A DNA stretch of 64,000 bases from an uncultured Rhizobiaceae group bacterium. Its GTDB lineage: Bacteria; Pseudomonadota; Alphaproteobacteria; Rhizobiales; Rhizobiaceae. A program made the translations under genes and the position numbers. Shown piece after piece: positions 35,158 through 43,960 of the stretch. The notes beneath the pieces are model-generated. The model made no database searches. It saw nothing but the letters and a program-made list of their open reading frames with translations, and was not told the origin of the DNA. The stretch is taken from contig CALHCF010000013.1 of NCBI GenBank assembly GCA_937930635.1, forward strand, positions 62,001 through 126,000, in the 5' to 3' direction. How positions within the stretch are numbered: position 1 is the first letter of the stretch; each line of letters begins with the position of its first letter.

Positions 35158-35988
35158 ATGCCCGCCGTCAATCTGAAAGAGATTCTGCAACCTGCTCTCG
35201 TCGGCAACAGCGCCGTTGCCGGGCTGGTCGTTCTGGGCTGGGAAGATGCGGTGGCTTACGTCGAGGCGGCGCAAGACCTGGACAGCCCGGTAATTCTGCA
35301 GGCAGGACCGGGATGCCGCAAACATACGCCGGTACCGGTGATTGGGCCGATGCTGCGCTATCTCGCCGACCAGGCAATAGTTCCGGTCTGTGTTCACCTC
35401 GATCATGGTTACACCGCCCACGAATGTCTTGAGGGAATTGATCATGGTTTCACCTCGGTCATGTTCGACGGATCAAAGCTGACCATTGACGAGAACATAG
35501 AGACCACGGCCCAAATCGCCGAACAGGCCCACGCCGTTGGTGTTTCTGTCGAAGGCGAAGTCGGCTTTGTGGGATACGCGGCAGGTGCGGTTTCTAAGGG
35601 AACCGACCCAATAGAAGCGGCGCGCTTCGACCGCGAAAGCAATGCAGATGCGATGGCTATCTCAGTGGGCAATGTTCACCTGCAAACGGAAAAATCCGGA
35701 GAGATTAATTTTGAGGCGGTGGCGGCCATTGAGGCTGTGACAACCGGCCCTCTGGTTTTGCACGGTGGCAGTGGTATTCCATCAAAAACACGCCAAAAAC
35801 TTGCTCAGGAGACCAGAGTTTGTAAATTTAATATCGGAACAGAGTTGCGCATGAGTTTTGGTGCCGCTTTGAGGGAGAGTATTGCCGGGCATCCGGACAG
35901 CTTTGACAGAATCGAATTGCTCAAGCCGGTTATCGGACCTGTAAAGATGGCTGCTAAGCGTATTTTGGCTGAATTCAAGGGTGCATGA
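35158..35988 (+). CDS. Class II aldolase, IolJ/FbaA family (6-phospho-5-dehydro-2-deoxygluconate aldolase candidate)
   Basis: 276 residues from the ATG at 35158. Zinc-site motif VPVCVHLDHGYTAHECLEG, then GEVGFVGYAAGAVSKGTDP and the phosphate-binding ends LVLHGGSGIPSKTRQKL and CKFNIGTELRMSF. The family cleaves ketose bisphosphates or related phosphorylated sugars. Position directly after iolC and iolB supports the IolJ reaction (malonic semialdehyde plus dihydroxyacetone phosphate). A generic fructose/tagatose-bisphosphate aldolase cannot be excluded. Confidence 0.85.
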   Translation: MPAVNLKEILQPALVGNSAVAGLVVLGWEDAVAYVEAAQDLDSPVILQAGPGCRKHTPVPVIGPMLRYLADQAIVPVCVHLDHGYTAHECLEGIDHGFTSVMFDGSKLTIDENIETTAQIAEQAHAVGVSVEGEVGFVGYAAGAVSKGTDPIEAARFDRESNADAMAISVGNVHLQTEKSGEINFEAVAAIEAVTTGPLVLHGGSGIPSKTRQKLAQETRVCKFNIGTELRMSFGAALRESIAGHPDSFDRIELLKPVIGPVKMAAKRILAEFKGA

Positions 35989-36108
35989 GAGAGGGTGTGC
36001 AGTTTCGCACGGTTAACCTGTTTGCGACGCGATAGAAAAACATCATTGCAAAAGTTGAACCCGTTTGGTCAACTTAACTTAAGCTGCTGAACATTTGAGG
36101 GAAAAAAT

Positions 36109-36849
36109 ATGTTGGGAAAAATTGGAATCACCGCCCTGGCTTCGGTTGCATTCGTTGCCATGACTTCGGGAGCTGCATTCGCCGGGGATTTGACGGCTAA
36201 TGACATCACGAACAAGCTTGCTGCAAAGAAAAAGCCGCTGACCCGCAGTCTGACCCGCTCCGTAACCGGTGGTGGCTCAAACACAATTTCTGCCGGCGAC
36301 CGCAACTTTTTGGGCAACTTGGGTCGGGGCATCAAGTTCTCGATCAGCAAAGGTGCCACCAAAGAACCGGACTATGCGGCCAAGAAGCCCGAATATGGTG
36401 CCAAGAAAGAGCCGGTTTATGCGGCCAAGCCCGTCTACAAAGAGCCGACTTACGATGTTCAGGAAATCAAGAAGATCGAGAAGATCGTCACCAAATATGA
36501 ACTTCCAAAGCTCGATTTTGAAATTCAGTTCGAATTTGGATCTGCGGAAATCAAGGGTGAGTCAATCATTCAGCTCGTGGAACTGGCCAAGGCGCTTAAT
36601 CATCCGTCTTTGAACCAGGCACGGATTATTCTGGGCGGACATACCGACGCCGTTGGAAGTGATTCTGCCAATCAGATTTTGTCGCAGCGGCGCTCGGACT
36701 CGGTCGCTGATTTTCTCTACCGCGTTGGCAAGATTCAGCCTGAACGTCTGGTGCCAATCGGATTTGGCGAGCATCGGCTGAAAAATACCTATGACCCTGC
36801 AGCGGGTGAAAATCGTCGTGTTGAGGTTATCAACATCACAAGCGGTTAA
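36109..36849 (+). CDS. OmpA-family peptidoglycan-binding protein with TRSLTR motif and charged linker
   Basis: 246 residues. Signal peptide at residues 1-25 (ASVAFVAMTSGAAFA). Then KKKPLTRSLTRSVTGGG near residues 43-60, a motif I know from OmpA-like proteins found beside DUF4384/caspase-type partners. Residues 84-130 form a low-complexity linker rich in K, E, P, Y and A. The OmpA C-terminal domain spans about 142-246: IQFEFGSAEI, GGHTDAVGSDSANQ (peptidoglycan-binding Asp) and the Arg in ENRRVEV. It is expected to sit in the periplasm tethered to the cell wall. It precedes a flavocytochrome gene by 15 bases and a tetra-heme cytochrome with a similar linker, suggesting one complex. Start has GAGGGA upstream. 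Confidence 0.9.
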   Translation: MLGKIGITALASVAFVAMTSGAAFAGDLTANDITNKLAAKKKPLTRSLTRSVTGGGSNTISAGDRNFLGNLGRGIKFSISKGATKEPDYAAKKPEYGAKKEPVYAAKPVYKEPTYDVQEIKKIEKIVTKYELPKLDFEIQFEFGSAEIKGESIIQLVELAKALNHPSLNQARIILGGHTDAVGSDSANQILSQRRSDSVADFLYRVGKIQPERLVPIGFGEHRLKNTYDPAAGENRRVEVINITSG

Positions 36850-36864
36850 GGGCAACGGCACTCC

Positions 36865-38121
36865 ATGACCGGTCCTTTAGTTGCGTATCTGCTGCTTTTT
36901 ATAGCCTTTTTGCTATCTGTTCCTGCTGCCAGTGCCGAAGGTCTCACGACCTGGGGTTCACTGGCGGCGGCATCTGTTGCCTTTGTTGCAATGGGATTGA
37001 ACCAGCTTTTTGCTGCTCGCCCCAAGTTTCTGGAAGGAGCCTTTGGCGGCCTGGACCGGATGTATTACATGCACCGGACAATGGGGCGGATCGCCTTTGC
37101 TCTCATTCTGGTTCACTATTTCATCACACCCAATTTCAAGGGGCAGACGCTGACCGCGGGTCTCAACTCGATGGCCAAGGATGCGGCCAATATCGGCTTT
37201 TGGGGGTTGATTATCCTTATTGGCTTTAGCCTGATCAAGAAAATCCCCTTCACCAGATTTGAGGTGCCCTATCACATCTGGCGTCAAAGCCACCGCTTCA
37301 TCGGTGTGTTTTTCATGGTGATCGTGTTCCATCAGGCGTTTATCAAACGGCCGTTTGATGGCACCGCCTTGCTCGCCAATTATCTGAATTTGTTCGCGTT
37401 CATTGGTATCGCCAGTTTTCTTTACACCCAGCTGGGTCCTTTTCTGCGTCGCCGGCGCTACGAGGTAACAGCCGTGGAAAAGGCGGGTGGTGCGACGTTG
37501 ATTTCCGCAAAACCTGTCGGCAGACCTCTCAAGAGTGAAGCCGGGCAGTTTGCGATAATCAAGTTTTCAAGAGAGGGGCTGGGAGAACCGCATCCCTTTA
37601 CCATCGCCGGTCGCGATGAGGACGGCGGGGTCAGTTTTGCGATCAAGGCGTCTGGTGATTTTACCAGGAGATTGCACGAGAAGCTGGAAGTTGGCGACCG
37701 CATGGCGGTTGAGGGCGGATATGGACGTTTCAAATTTGAACCGAAGAATTCCCGACAGCTCTGGCTGGCAGGTGGTATCGGGATTACCCCGTTTCTTGCA
37801 ATGGCTCAGAAGCTCGATAGCGGGTTGCAGCAGGACGTCTGTCTGTTCCATTGCGTGCGTAATGACACAGAAGCAATCGACAGAGCTCTGTTAGAGAAAA
37901 AAGCCGGGGAAGTGGAGCGTTTCAGTTATGTACTCTACGCTTCCGATGACGCTGGTCGGCTTGACGCCGAAAAACTGCGCGATCTGACGAGTATCGAACT
38001 CGATGGTGCTGCGCTCATGTTTTGTGGGCCACCGCCCTTGCGGCTGGCCATAGTCAATGGGCTGAAAGGACTGGGCAAGAAATTTTCTGCAATGAAGTTC
38101 GAATTGTTCGAATTTCGATGA
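36865..38121 (+). CDS. Ferric-reductase-like membrane flavocytochrome with FNR-type FAD/NAD(P) domain
   Basis: 418 residues. The N-terminal half has about six membrane segments with the His pairs of ferric-reductase-type b-heme proteins: RMYYMHRTMGRIAFALILVH and SHRFIGVFFMVIVFHQ. The C-terminal half (from about residue 205) is ferredoxin-reductase-like: HPFTIAGRDED as FAD motif, LAGGIGITPFLAMAQKL as nucleotide-binding loop and MFCGPPPLRLAI at the end. Such proteins carry electrons from cytoplasmic NAD(P)H across the membrane. A periplasmic multi-heme cytochrome gene follows 56 bases downstream and could be the acceptor. The partners and final acceptor are unknown. Confidence 0.9.
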   Translation: MTGPLVAYLLLFIAFLLSVPAASAEGLTTWGSLAAASVAFVAMGLNQLFAARPKFLEGAFGGLDRMYYMHRTMGRIAFALILVHYFITPNFKGQTLTAGLNSMAKDAANIGFWGLIILIGFSLIKKIPFTRFEVPYHIWRQSHRFIGVFFMVIVFHQAFIKRPFDGTALLANYLNLFAFIGIASFLYTQLGPFLRRRRYEVTAVEKAGGATLISAKPVGRPLKSEAGQFAIIKFSREGLGEPHPFTIAGRDEDGGVSFAIKASGDFTRRLHEKLEVGDRMAVEGGYGRFKFEPKNSRQLWLAGGIGITPFLAMAQKLDSGLQQDVCLFHCVRNDTEAIDRALLEKKAGEVERFSYVLYASDDAGRLDAEKLRDLTSIELDGAALMFCGPPPLRLAIVNGLKGLGKKFSAMKFELFEFR

Positions 38122-38177
38122 CACGGAAGATTCTACGTATACACTTGAATCGTTGGGGCGATTGTTGAGGGAAAAAA

Positions 38178-41100
38178 ATGGAGAGGCATGACACCATGCG
38201 TACAAGAGGAAACTCACCAAACGGGGTTGTCGAAATGAGGCGTAGCCGTAGCCTGACCTATGCCAGGGCCGCAGTATCGACTCTGTTGGCTGGCATTTTT
38301 ACGCTTGCTGTAGGCAGCGTCAGCGCAGCTGAATTGTACAAAGAAGATGCTTATGCAGACTACAAACCGGACCTGAAGAACGGTGAATATCTGTACAACG
38401 CAGGTGCCTGTTCGTCCTGTCATGGCAGCGCTGAAAATCCTGATCTGCTGGCCGGTGGCCTTAAGATGGATTCTTTTGTTGGCTCCTTCCATGTTCCCAA
38501 CATCACAAGTGGAGCAAAGGGTATCGGCAGCTGGTCGAATGCTGCGTTTTTGAATGCTCTCCTCAATGGTGTTTCGCCCAAGGGCCGTCATTACTATCCG
38601 GTGTTTCCGTACACCAACTATGCGGGAATGAAGCCTGAAGATGCGCTGGACATCAAAGGCTATCTCGCCACCTTGCCGCAATCCGACAATGTGGCGCCCA
38701 AGCACAAGGTATCCTTTCCCTACAACCTGAACTCAATGATGTCGTTCTGGAAACGCCGGAACTTCAAGACCGCGCGCTGGACGCCGGGCAAAGACGATCA
38801 GTTGGCTCGGGGGAAGTACCTGGTTGAAAATGTCGGTGCTTGTGGTTCCTGCCACACGCCGCGTTCAACCACATACGGCACTCTGGATGATAAACCGCTG
38901 GAAGGCTCCAAGGGCCTGACCGGCGCTTATGCGCCAGCAATCAATGCCTCGATTCTGGCAAAATTACCGAACCCGGAAGTATTCACCAAGGGCACGCTGG
39001 TTGATGGTAACAAGCTGAATGGCCAGCCCATCGTCGACCCCGTCATGCGGGCCATTGTGAAACAGACAGCCAAACTGTCTGAAGAAGACAGGCTTGCCAT
39101 GTATGCCTATATCACGGGCGGCGAGATCAAAACGAAAGAACCGCCCAAGCCGACAGTGGAACTGGTTACCAAGACCTGTACAGGTGATCTTGGAGCCGCA
39201 GCCCCTGCAGGTGGTGGCGGTATCGATCCGGCATTGTCAGCTGATGCAGACAACTTCATCGGCCAGTATTGCCGTAACTGTCACGGCCCGGGTGAAAGCT
39301 CGCAAGGCAGCTTCCCCGCCGGGGACCTGGCTTCAATTGCAGCAGACGCTTCGTTTGTAACGCCTGGCGATCCAAATGCATCGCGCATGTACACATCGAT
39401 CACATCAGGCCGCATGCCCATCGGCTCCAAGCCTTCGGCTGGCGAGGTTGCGCGTCTTGCCGAGTGGATTACAGCCCTTGGCAGCCCGGAAGCGACGGCG
39501 GCTGCAGCCCAGGCAGTACCCGCAGGCCCGCCGCCCCGTGCGCGCAAAATTCTGCGGCGTGAGGATTTTGTTCAGGCGGCGTTGAACGATCTGAGCAAGC
39601 AGGATGAACTGGATCGCAAACACCTGCGCTACTTCTCCTATCGCAGCCACTACAATGGCCGTTTCCCGTGTGAATCCGACGAGAAATATGCTGAGCGTCA
39701 GAAGTTCTACGTTGCCGGTTTCAACAAGTTCGTAAACTCGGTTTCTCTGGGTACCGAACTTGTGCTGCCGGATGTTGTTGCCAACACCAAGGATCTTTTG
39801 ATCCGCGTTGACATTCGCGACCTCGGCTGGGAGCCCTATCAGTGGGATATTCTGGTCAACGCCTATCCTTACGGAGTCGATCCCTATGGCGATCCGACCC
39901 TGCTGGCGCTGACGAAAGAAACGCACACACCACTGCCGATTATGCGCACAGACTGGTTTATCGCGACTGCATCACGGCCAGCCTTCTATCACGCGCTGTT
40001 GCGGTTGCCCAAAAACATCCGCGAACTGGAACGTGGCCGGCTTGGACTTAATGTCGAAGAAAATATCAGCCGTGGCAAAGTGATCCGTGCAGCATTTGAT
40101 CGCGGTGCATCGGGTGTGTCTGCGCACAATCGCATGATTGAGCGTCACGCCATGCCACAGGGTGGTTATTACTGGAAGTCCTATGACTTTGCGGGAAGCT
40201 TTAACCGTCAGAGCCTGCGCGATTATCCGCATGGCCCGGAAGATATCGAACCGTTGAAAGCCGGGTTGAAATCCTTCGAGCATGATGGTGGTGAGATGAT
40301 TTTCTCGCTCCCCAATGGCCTGCAGGGTTATTACCTTTCCGACCACAAGGGTAACCGCATTGATGAGGGACCGGAAAAGATCGTCTCCTATCAGGAGCGT
40401 CCAAAAGACAAGGCACCGACGATCATCAATGGTCGCTCATGCTTTGACTGTCATGCTGACGGAATCCTGACCAAGCGCGACAACATGCGCCAGCACTTGC
40501 AGACAACCAACCAGTTCGATGTCGAACAGACCCGGTTGTTGCTGGCGATGTATATCGAGCAGGCTGAGATGGATGATTTCTACGATGCCGACCGCGACAA
40601 GTTTGTTGCTGCGCTGGAGAAAATCGGTGCTACCGAACAGGCCATCAGCGGCAAACCCAAAAGCATCGTGGCTCCCGGTGATAAGGAAATCATCACCTGG
40701 TATGCTGATCTCTACGAGGACAATCTTGATCTTGAGAGTTTTGCAGCCGAGTTCGATATGGAAGCTGAGGAATTCAAGTCAGCAGTCCTTCGCATAAACG
40801 ATGTTTCGGTCCAGCAACTTGCCATGCAGAAAATTCTGCAACTGGAGGGTGGCGCGAAGGTGCCGCGTTTCGAGATTGAGCAGCAATATCCTTATCTTCA
40901 GGAATCGCTGACCGGTCACAAACCTCTTTCGGCTAGTCATGTTGCTGAATATGTAGAGAAATACGGCGAGAAGGTTGCCTACAAGGAGCCGGTCAAAAAA
41001 GAAGCCGTCAAGAAAGAGGGTTATGTCGAACCGAAGAAGGAAGTTGTCGTCGCTGAGGTGAAGAAGGAAGTCTACGCCGAGCAGGCCTACAAAGCTGGAC

Positions 41101-41603
41101 CGGTGGAAAAGAAAGCCGAGGTCTATAAGGCGGTTGTGCCCCAGTATCAGCAGAAGGAATATGTCGACGGTGACAAGCTGAAACTGGCAATCTATGTCGA
41201 GAAGACTCAGGCCAAGGTAGGCGAGAAACTATCCTTCACGGTTGAGAGCAGCCATGATTGCGAGATCCAGATTCTCTATGTGGAATCCAGCGGTCATGTT
41301 GAGGAGTTTCCTTACCAGCTGATTGGCGACCCGTGGTTACGGGCTCACAAGCCCCGTCGTATTCCTGCCGAAGGTTCCGGGCACATCGAGTTTGATGAGC
41401 CAGGCCACAGCGAGTCGCTGATCGTGTACTGTCACACAGCTGGTCTTGGTGTGGAGAAGCTGACACTGGATGCTGCGCGCAAGATCGCAGCATCATCCAG
41501 CAAACCGGCGACCCGCGGCATCTCCTTCAAGCTGGCAAAGAAGGTGGAAAAGGAAAAAGGCAAGTCGGCCTTCCACGTCGTCTCCTTTGATGTGACGCAC
41601 TAA
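38178..41603 (+). CDS. Large periplasmic tetra-heme c-type cytochrome with C-terminal DUF4384 domain
   Basis: 1141 residues with a GAGGGA Shine-Dalgarno. Signal region about 28-51. Four CXXCH heme motifs: CSSCH at 78, CGSCH at 222, CRNCH at 365 and CFDCH at 755. Residues 60-320 resemble the two-heme AdhB/SorB-type cytochrome (PNITSGAKGIGSW, YLATLPQSD); 345-435 is another cytochrome c domain; 460-800 is a conserved c-type cytochrome region (RYFSYRSHYNGRFPCES, VDIRDLGWEPYQWDIL). Residues 965-1030 are a K/E/V/Y-rich linker like that of the OmpA-like protein two genes upstream. The end (about 1030-1120, LKLAIYVEKTQAKVGEKLSF, then EIQILYVESSGHVEEFPYQL) fits DUF4384. I know no characterised protein with this order. 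An electron-transfer function at the cell wall is inferred from the flanking genes. Confidence 0.9.
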   Translation: MERHDTMRTRGNSPNGVVEMRRSRSLTYARAAVSTLLAGIFTLAVGSVSAAELYKEDAYADYKPDLKNGEYLYNAGACSSCHGSAENPDLLAGGLKMDSFVGSFHVPNITSGAKGIGSWSNAAFLNALLNGVSPKGRHYYPVFPYTNYAGMKPEDALDIKGYLATLPQSDNVAPKHKVSFPYNLNSMMSFWKRRNFKTARWTPGKDDQLARGKYLVENVGACGSCHTPRSTTYGTLDDKPLEGSKGLTGAYAPAINASILAKLPNPEVFTKGTLVDGNKLNGQPIVDPVMRAIVKQTAKLSEEDRLAMYAYITGGEIKTKEPPKPTVELVTKTCTGDLGAAAPAGGGGIDPALSADADNFIGQYCRNCHGPGESSQGSFPAGDLASIAADASFVTPGDPNASRMYTSITSGRMPIGSKPSAGEVARLAEWITALGSPEATAAAAQAVPAGPPPRARKILRREDFVQAALNDLSKQDELDRKHLRYFSYRSHYNGRFPCESDEKYAERQKFYVAGFNKFVNSVSLGTELVLPDVVANTKDLLIRVDIRDLGWEPYQWDILVNAYPYGVDPYGDPTLLALTKETHTPLPIMRTDWFIATASRPAFYHALLRLPKNIRELERGRLGLNVEENISRGKVIRAAFDRGASGVSAHNRMIERHAMPQGGYYWKSYDFAGSFNRQSLRDYPHGPEDIEPLKAGLKSFEHDGGEMIFSLPNGLQGYYLSDHKGNRIDEGPEKIVSYQERPKDKAPTIINGRSCFDCHADGILTKRDNMRQHLQTTNQFDVEQTRLLLAMYIEQAEMDDFYDADRDKFVAALEKIGATEQAISGKPKSIVAPGDKEIITWYADLYEDNLDLESFAAEFDMEAEEFKSAVLRINDVSVQQLAMQKILQLEGGAKVPRFEIEQQYPYLQESLTGHKPLSASHVAEYVEKYGEKVAYKEPVKKEAVKKEGYVEPKKEVVVAEVKKEVYAEQAYKAGPVEKKAEVYKAVVPQYQQKEYVDGDKLKLAIYVEKTQAKVGEKLSFTVESSHDCEIQILYVESSGHVEEFPYQLIGDPWLRAHKPRRIPAEGSGHIEFDEPGHSESLIVYCHTAGLGVEKLTLDAARKIAASSSKPATRGISFKLAKKVEKEKGKSAFHVVSFDVTH

Positions 41604-41665
41604 CGTCAACCCGGATCCAGGGCCGCGGTCTCTCCGTGTAGAGAAATCGCGGCTCCCAAAACACG

Positions 41666-41701
41666 AAGAGGCGGATGGTTTCCCATCCGCCTCTTTTTTT
41701 T
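41666..41701. terminator. Strong intrinsic terminator between the cytochrome gene and the kinase gene
   Basis: 13-bp perfect stem AAGAGGCGGATGG (41666-41678) with CCATCCGCCTCTT (41683-41695), four-base loop, then eight T. Because the opposite strand ends in CTT after the same stem, it may work in both directions for the convergent genes. Confidence 0.92.
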
Positions 41702-41719
41702 CAAGAAGAAGAAGCCGAT

Positions 41720-42697
41720 TTACTGAAAGCTGCCGGTGGGGACCGTCAACCGGTAGATCAGATGACCGTCTTCCTCAAACGTTTCTGCCTTGCCCTGCAT
41801 GGAGCTTGGAACGACTGCCAAAAGCGTCTTTGCGCCAAAGCGGCGGCTGTCTTCCAGCGTGAATGGGCCGGGTATCTTTTCTTTCCAGGACAATTCGAGC
41901 TGCTCGTCCGATGTCATCGCCGCGACCACCGAGACGCTCCCCTGACACTTGTTTGACCAGGCTCCGTGCGCAGCCGCATTGGATGCCAGTTCCTGAATGG
42001 CCAGCCCGATATGAAGCGCCGCATTGGGCGTGAGCGCTGGATCAACGCCTTCCAATTCAAAATTGTTGGGAGCGCTGACAAATGAGCCCACCTGACCTGT
42101 GATCACCTGATGCAGCGTCGCCCCTTCCCAGTTGCGGCGGGTTACAACATCCAGCGTTTTGGCAAGGGAGCGAAGCCGGTCATTAAAGCGGCTCAGATAG
42201 TCGGTGATAGAGTGTTGAGATTTCGCCGTCTGGTTGGCGATACTCTGGATGATAGCCAGCAGGTTCCGGGACCGGTGGCTGACTTCACGCAGCAGTTCCT
42301 GTTGCGCGAGTTCGCGTCTTTTGGTTTCTGTCGTCTCTGCCGAAAAGCACAGAATTCCTTTTACTTTGCCATTTTCGTCGAAATCGGCATCGACCCAGAC
42401 CTTGAACCAGCGTGTTCCGTTGGGCGCGTCGATCTGGAGCTCCATCCGTGCATTTTCTCCAGTCCGGATAACCTCTCTCTTGACCGCGGTGGTCTCGTGA
42501 GCTGTCTTCTCAGGAAGAAGATCGAAGTCGGTTTTCCCTGCAATATCAAAGGCCCAGTCCTGTGGCGGGTTCTCTATCCACACCCCCCGCAGATCCAGAT
42601 CCTGATAGAAAACAGCATAGTCGGTCCCTTCCAGCGCCCGGACGAGATAGGCGCTTTTCTCGCTGTCTGTAATTTGCGACACGTCTTTTGGCTCCAT
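41720..42697 (-). CDS. PAS-HWE histidine kinase of the general stress response
   Basis: 325 residues from the ATG at 42697; an ATG at 42706 has its G-rich Shine-Dalgarno too close. N-terminal PAS sensor (about 20-125), no membrane segment. The phospho-acceptor region is EVSHRSRNLLAIIQSIANQT, with the His that takes phosphate; it is HWE/HisKA_2-type. The N box (IQELASNAAAHGAW) and the W-x-E hallmark (LELSWKEK) follow. In alphaproteobacteria such kinases phosphorylate PhyR. The gene ends next to phyR, 114 bases away on the same strand, and is therefore a likely PhyK-type regulator. Confidence 0.9.
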   Translation of the reverse strand: MEPKDVSQITDSEKSAYLVRALEGTDYAVFYQDLDLRGVWIENPPQDWAFDIAGKTDFDLLPEKTAHETTAVKREVIRTGENARMELQIDAPNGTRWFKVWVDADFDENGKVKGILCFSAETTETKRRELAQQELLREVSHRSRNLLAIIQSIANQTAKSQHSITDYLSRFNDRLRSLAKTLDVVTRRNWEGATLHQVITGQVGSFVSAPNNFELEGVDPALTPNAALHIGLAIQELASNAAAHGAWSNKCQGSVSVVAAMTSDEQLELSWKEKIPGPFTLEDSRRFGAKTLLAVVPSSMQGKAETFEEDGHLIYRLTVPTGSFQ

Positions 42698-42810
42698 TTG
42701 GAGCATACTCCCCAGTACAAAGTTTACTTTAGTCGTCTAATTGTCCCAAAAAAGATGATAAAATTCCTGAACCCGGAAACGACAGGGTTTGTGGCTCTGT
42801 TGCCGAATGT

Positions 42811-43602
42811 TCAGGCGGCTTTCCCCGCATTCTGTTCAAAAAACAGGGCCTGACTGATCAGCGCTTTGACCATGTCGGGGTGAAACGGCTTTGTGACCAG
42901 AAAGGCCGGTTCCGGGCGCTCGCCGGTCAGCAGGCGTTCTGGAAATGCGGTAATAAAAATCACAGGCACATTAATGGAGCGCAGAATGTCATTCACCGCA
43001 TCAATGCCTGAACTTCCGTCGGCCAGTTGAATATCGGCCAGCACCAGGCCCGGCTTGCTTTTTTCGATCTCGGTCAGCGCTTCCGAATGGGTGCGCGCAA
43101 TGCCGGTTACGGAATGCCCAAGCCCCTCGACCATTTGTTCAATGTCCATGGCGATCAACGGCTCATCTTCAATAATCAGAACCGTGGTGCCAACCTGCTC
43201 GGCAATTTCGCGGCCGGCTTGTTCTATGAGATCTGAAAGTTCGGTTTCACTGATTTCCAGAATACGGGCTGCCTCAGAAATCGAAAAACCTTCAACGGCT
43301 GTCAACAGAAAGGCCTGACGAGGTAATGGTGTGATGCTTCCCACCTTACGGTCCGCCGGTGTGCCGCGCTCATCCGGGCCGGACCCTTCCAAATTGACAC
43401 TGAAGGACTTCCAGATGCCGGTGAAAACCCGATAAAGGCCAACACGGATATCTCCATCCAGCAGATCTCGGTCCGGATCTTCGATCAGCGTCTCAAGAAC
43501 ACCCAACACGTATTTGTCGGCACTTTCCTGAGCGCCGGAAATTGCGCGTGCATATCGGCGCAAATAGGGAAGGTGAGGCGCAATCTGATCCGCTCGTGAC
43601 AT
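42811..43602 (-). CDS. phyR: Stress response regulator PhyR (sigma-factor mimic with receiver)
   Basis: 263 residues. The N-terminal half (about 1-125) mimics an ECF sigma factor (LPYLRRYARAISGAQESADK, then PRQAFLLTAVEGFSISEAAR, LEISETELSDLIEQA). The C-terminal receiver domain has E145-D146, phospho-acceptor D190 (VLADIQLADGSSG) and K238 (LVTKPFHP). When phosphorylated PhyR binds the anti-sigma NepR and frees EcfG. Divergent from nepR with EcfG-type promoter elements facing both genes. Confidence 0.96.
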   Translation of the reverse strand: MSRADQIAPHLPYLRRYARAISGAQESADKYVLGVLETLIEDPDRDLLDGDIRVGLYRVFTGIWKSFSVNLEGSGPDERGTPADRKVGSITPLPRQAFLLTAVEGFSISEAARILEISETELSDLIEQAGREIAEQVGTTVLIIEDEPLIAMDIEQMVEGLGHSVTGIARTHSEALTEIEKSKPGLVLADIQLADGSSGIDAVNDILRSINVPVIFITAFPERLLTGERPEPAFLVTKPFHPDMVKALISQALFFEQNAGKAA

Positions 43603-43658
43603 ACTGAAATCTCCTTGCCCGCTGAAAATCTTTTTGCGGTAAAATCCTACAATTAGTG

Positions 43659-43683
43659 AATGCCCCTGAGAACAAAAGGTTCC
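43659..43683 (-). promoter_or_regulatory. EcfG-type promoter of phyR
   Basis: On the minus strand GGAAC, 16 bases, CATT, close to the alphaproteobacterial EcfG consensus GGAAC-N16/17-CGTT. It lies 57-81 bases upstream of the phyR start. One base differs in the -10 element. Confidence 0.7.
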
Positions 43684-43689
43684 CTCAAT

Positions 43690-43715
43690 GGAACCATTTT
43701 ACGAGCAGCTTCGTT
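43690..43715 (+). promoter_or_regulatory. EcfG-type promoter of nepR
   Basis: GGAAC (43690-43694), a 17-base spacer, then CGTT (43712-43715): exact match to the EcfG promoter consensus. It is 77 bases upstream of the nepR start codon and predicts feedback control of the stress locus by its own sigma factor. Confidence 0.8.
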
Positions 43716-43792
43716 AAATGGTCTCCAATGCCCAATATTTGACCCATAGCGCCCCAGAATTCGCCTTTGCGAATAGTAAGGAAGCCTTCGTC

Positions 43793-43960
43793 ATGACTGA
43801 AAACATGAATGATGATCCTGTGGAACTCCATATTTGCGGTGAGATTCAAGGCCAATTGGGAAAATGTCTTCGATCCATCTATCAGGATGTGATTGAGGCT
43901 CCGGTTCCGGAACGCTTCCAAATCTTACTGGATGAGCTGTCGGCTGGCCAGAAAAGATGA
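43793..43960 (+). CDS. nepR: Anti-sigma factor NepR
   Basis: 55 residues from the ATG at 43793 (AGGAAG eight bases upstream). The core IQGQLGKCLRSIYQDVIEAP, then VPERFQILLDEL, is the NepR signature of two helices around a short loop. NepR holds the sigma factor EcfG inactive and is removed by phosphorylated PhyR. The family ecfG gene is normally directly downstream; here the next 310 bases hold no sigma factor. Confidence 0.92.
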   Translation: MTENMNDDPVELHICGEIQGQLGKCLRSIYQDVIEAPVPERFQILLDELSAGQKR

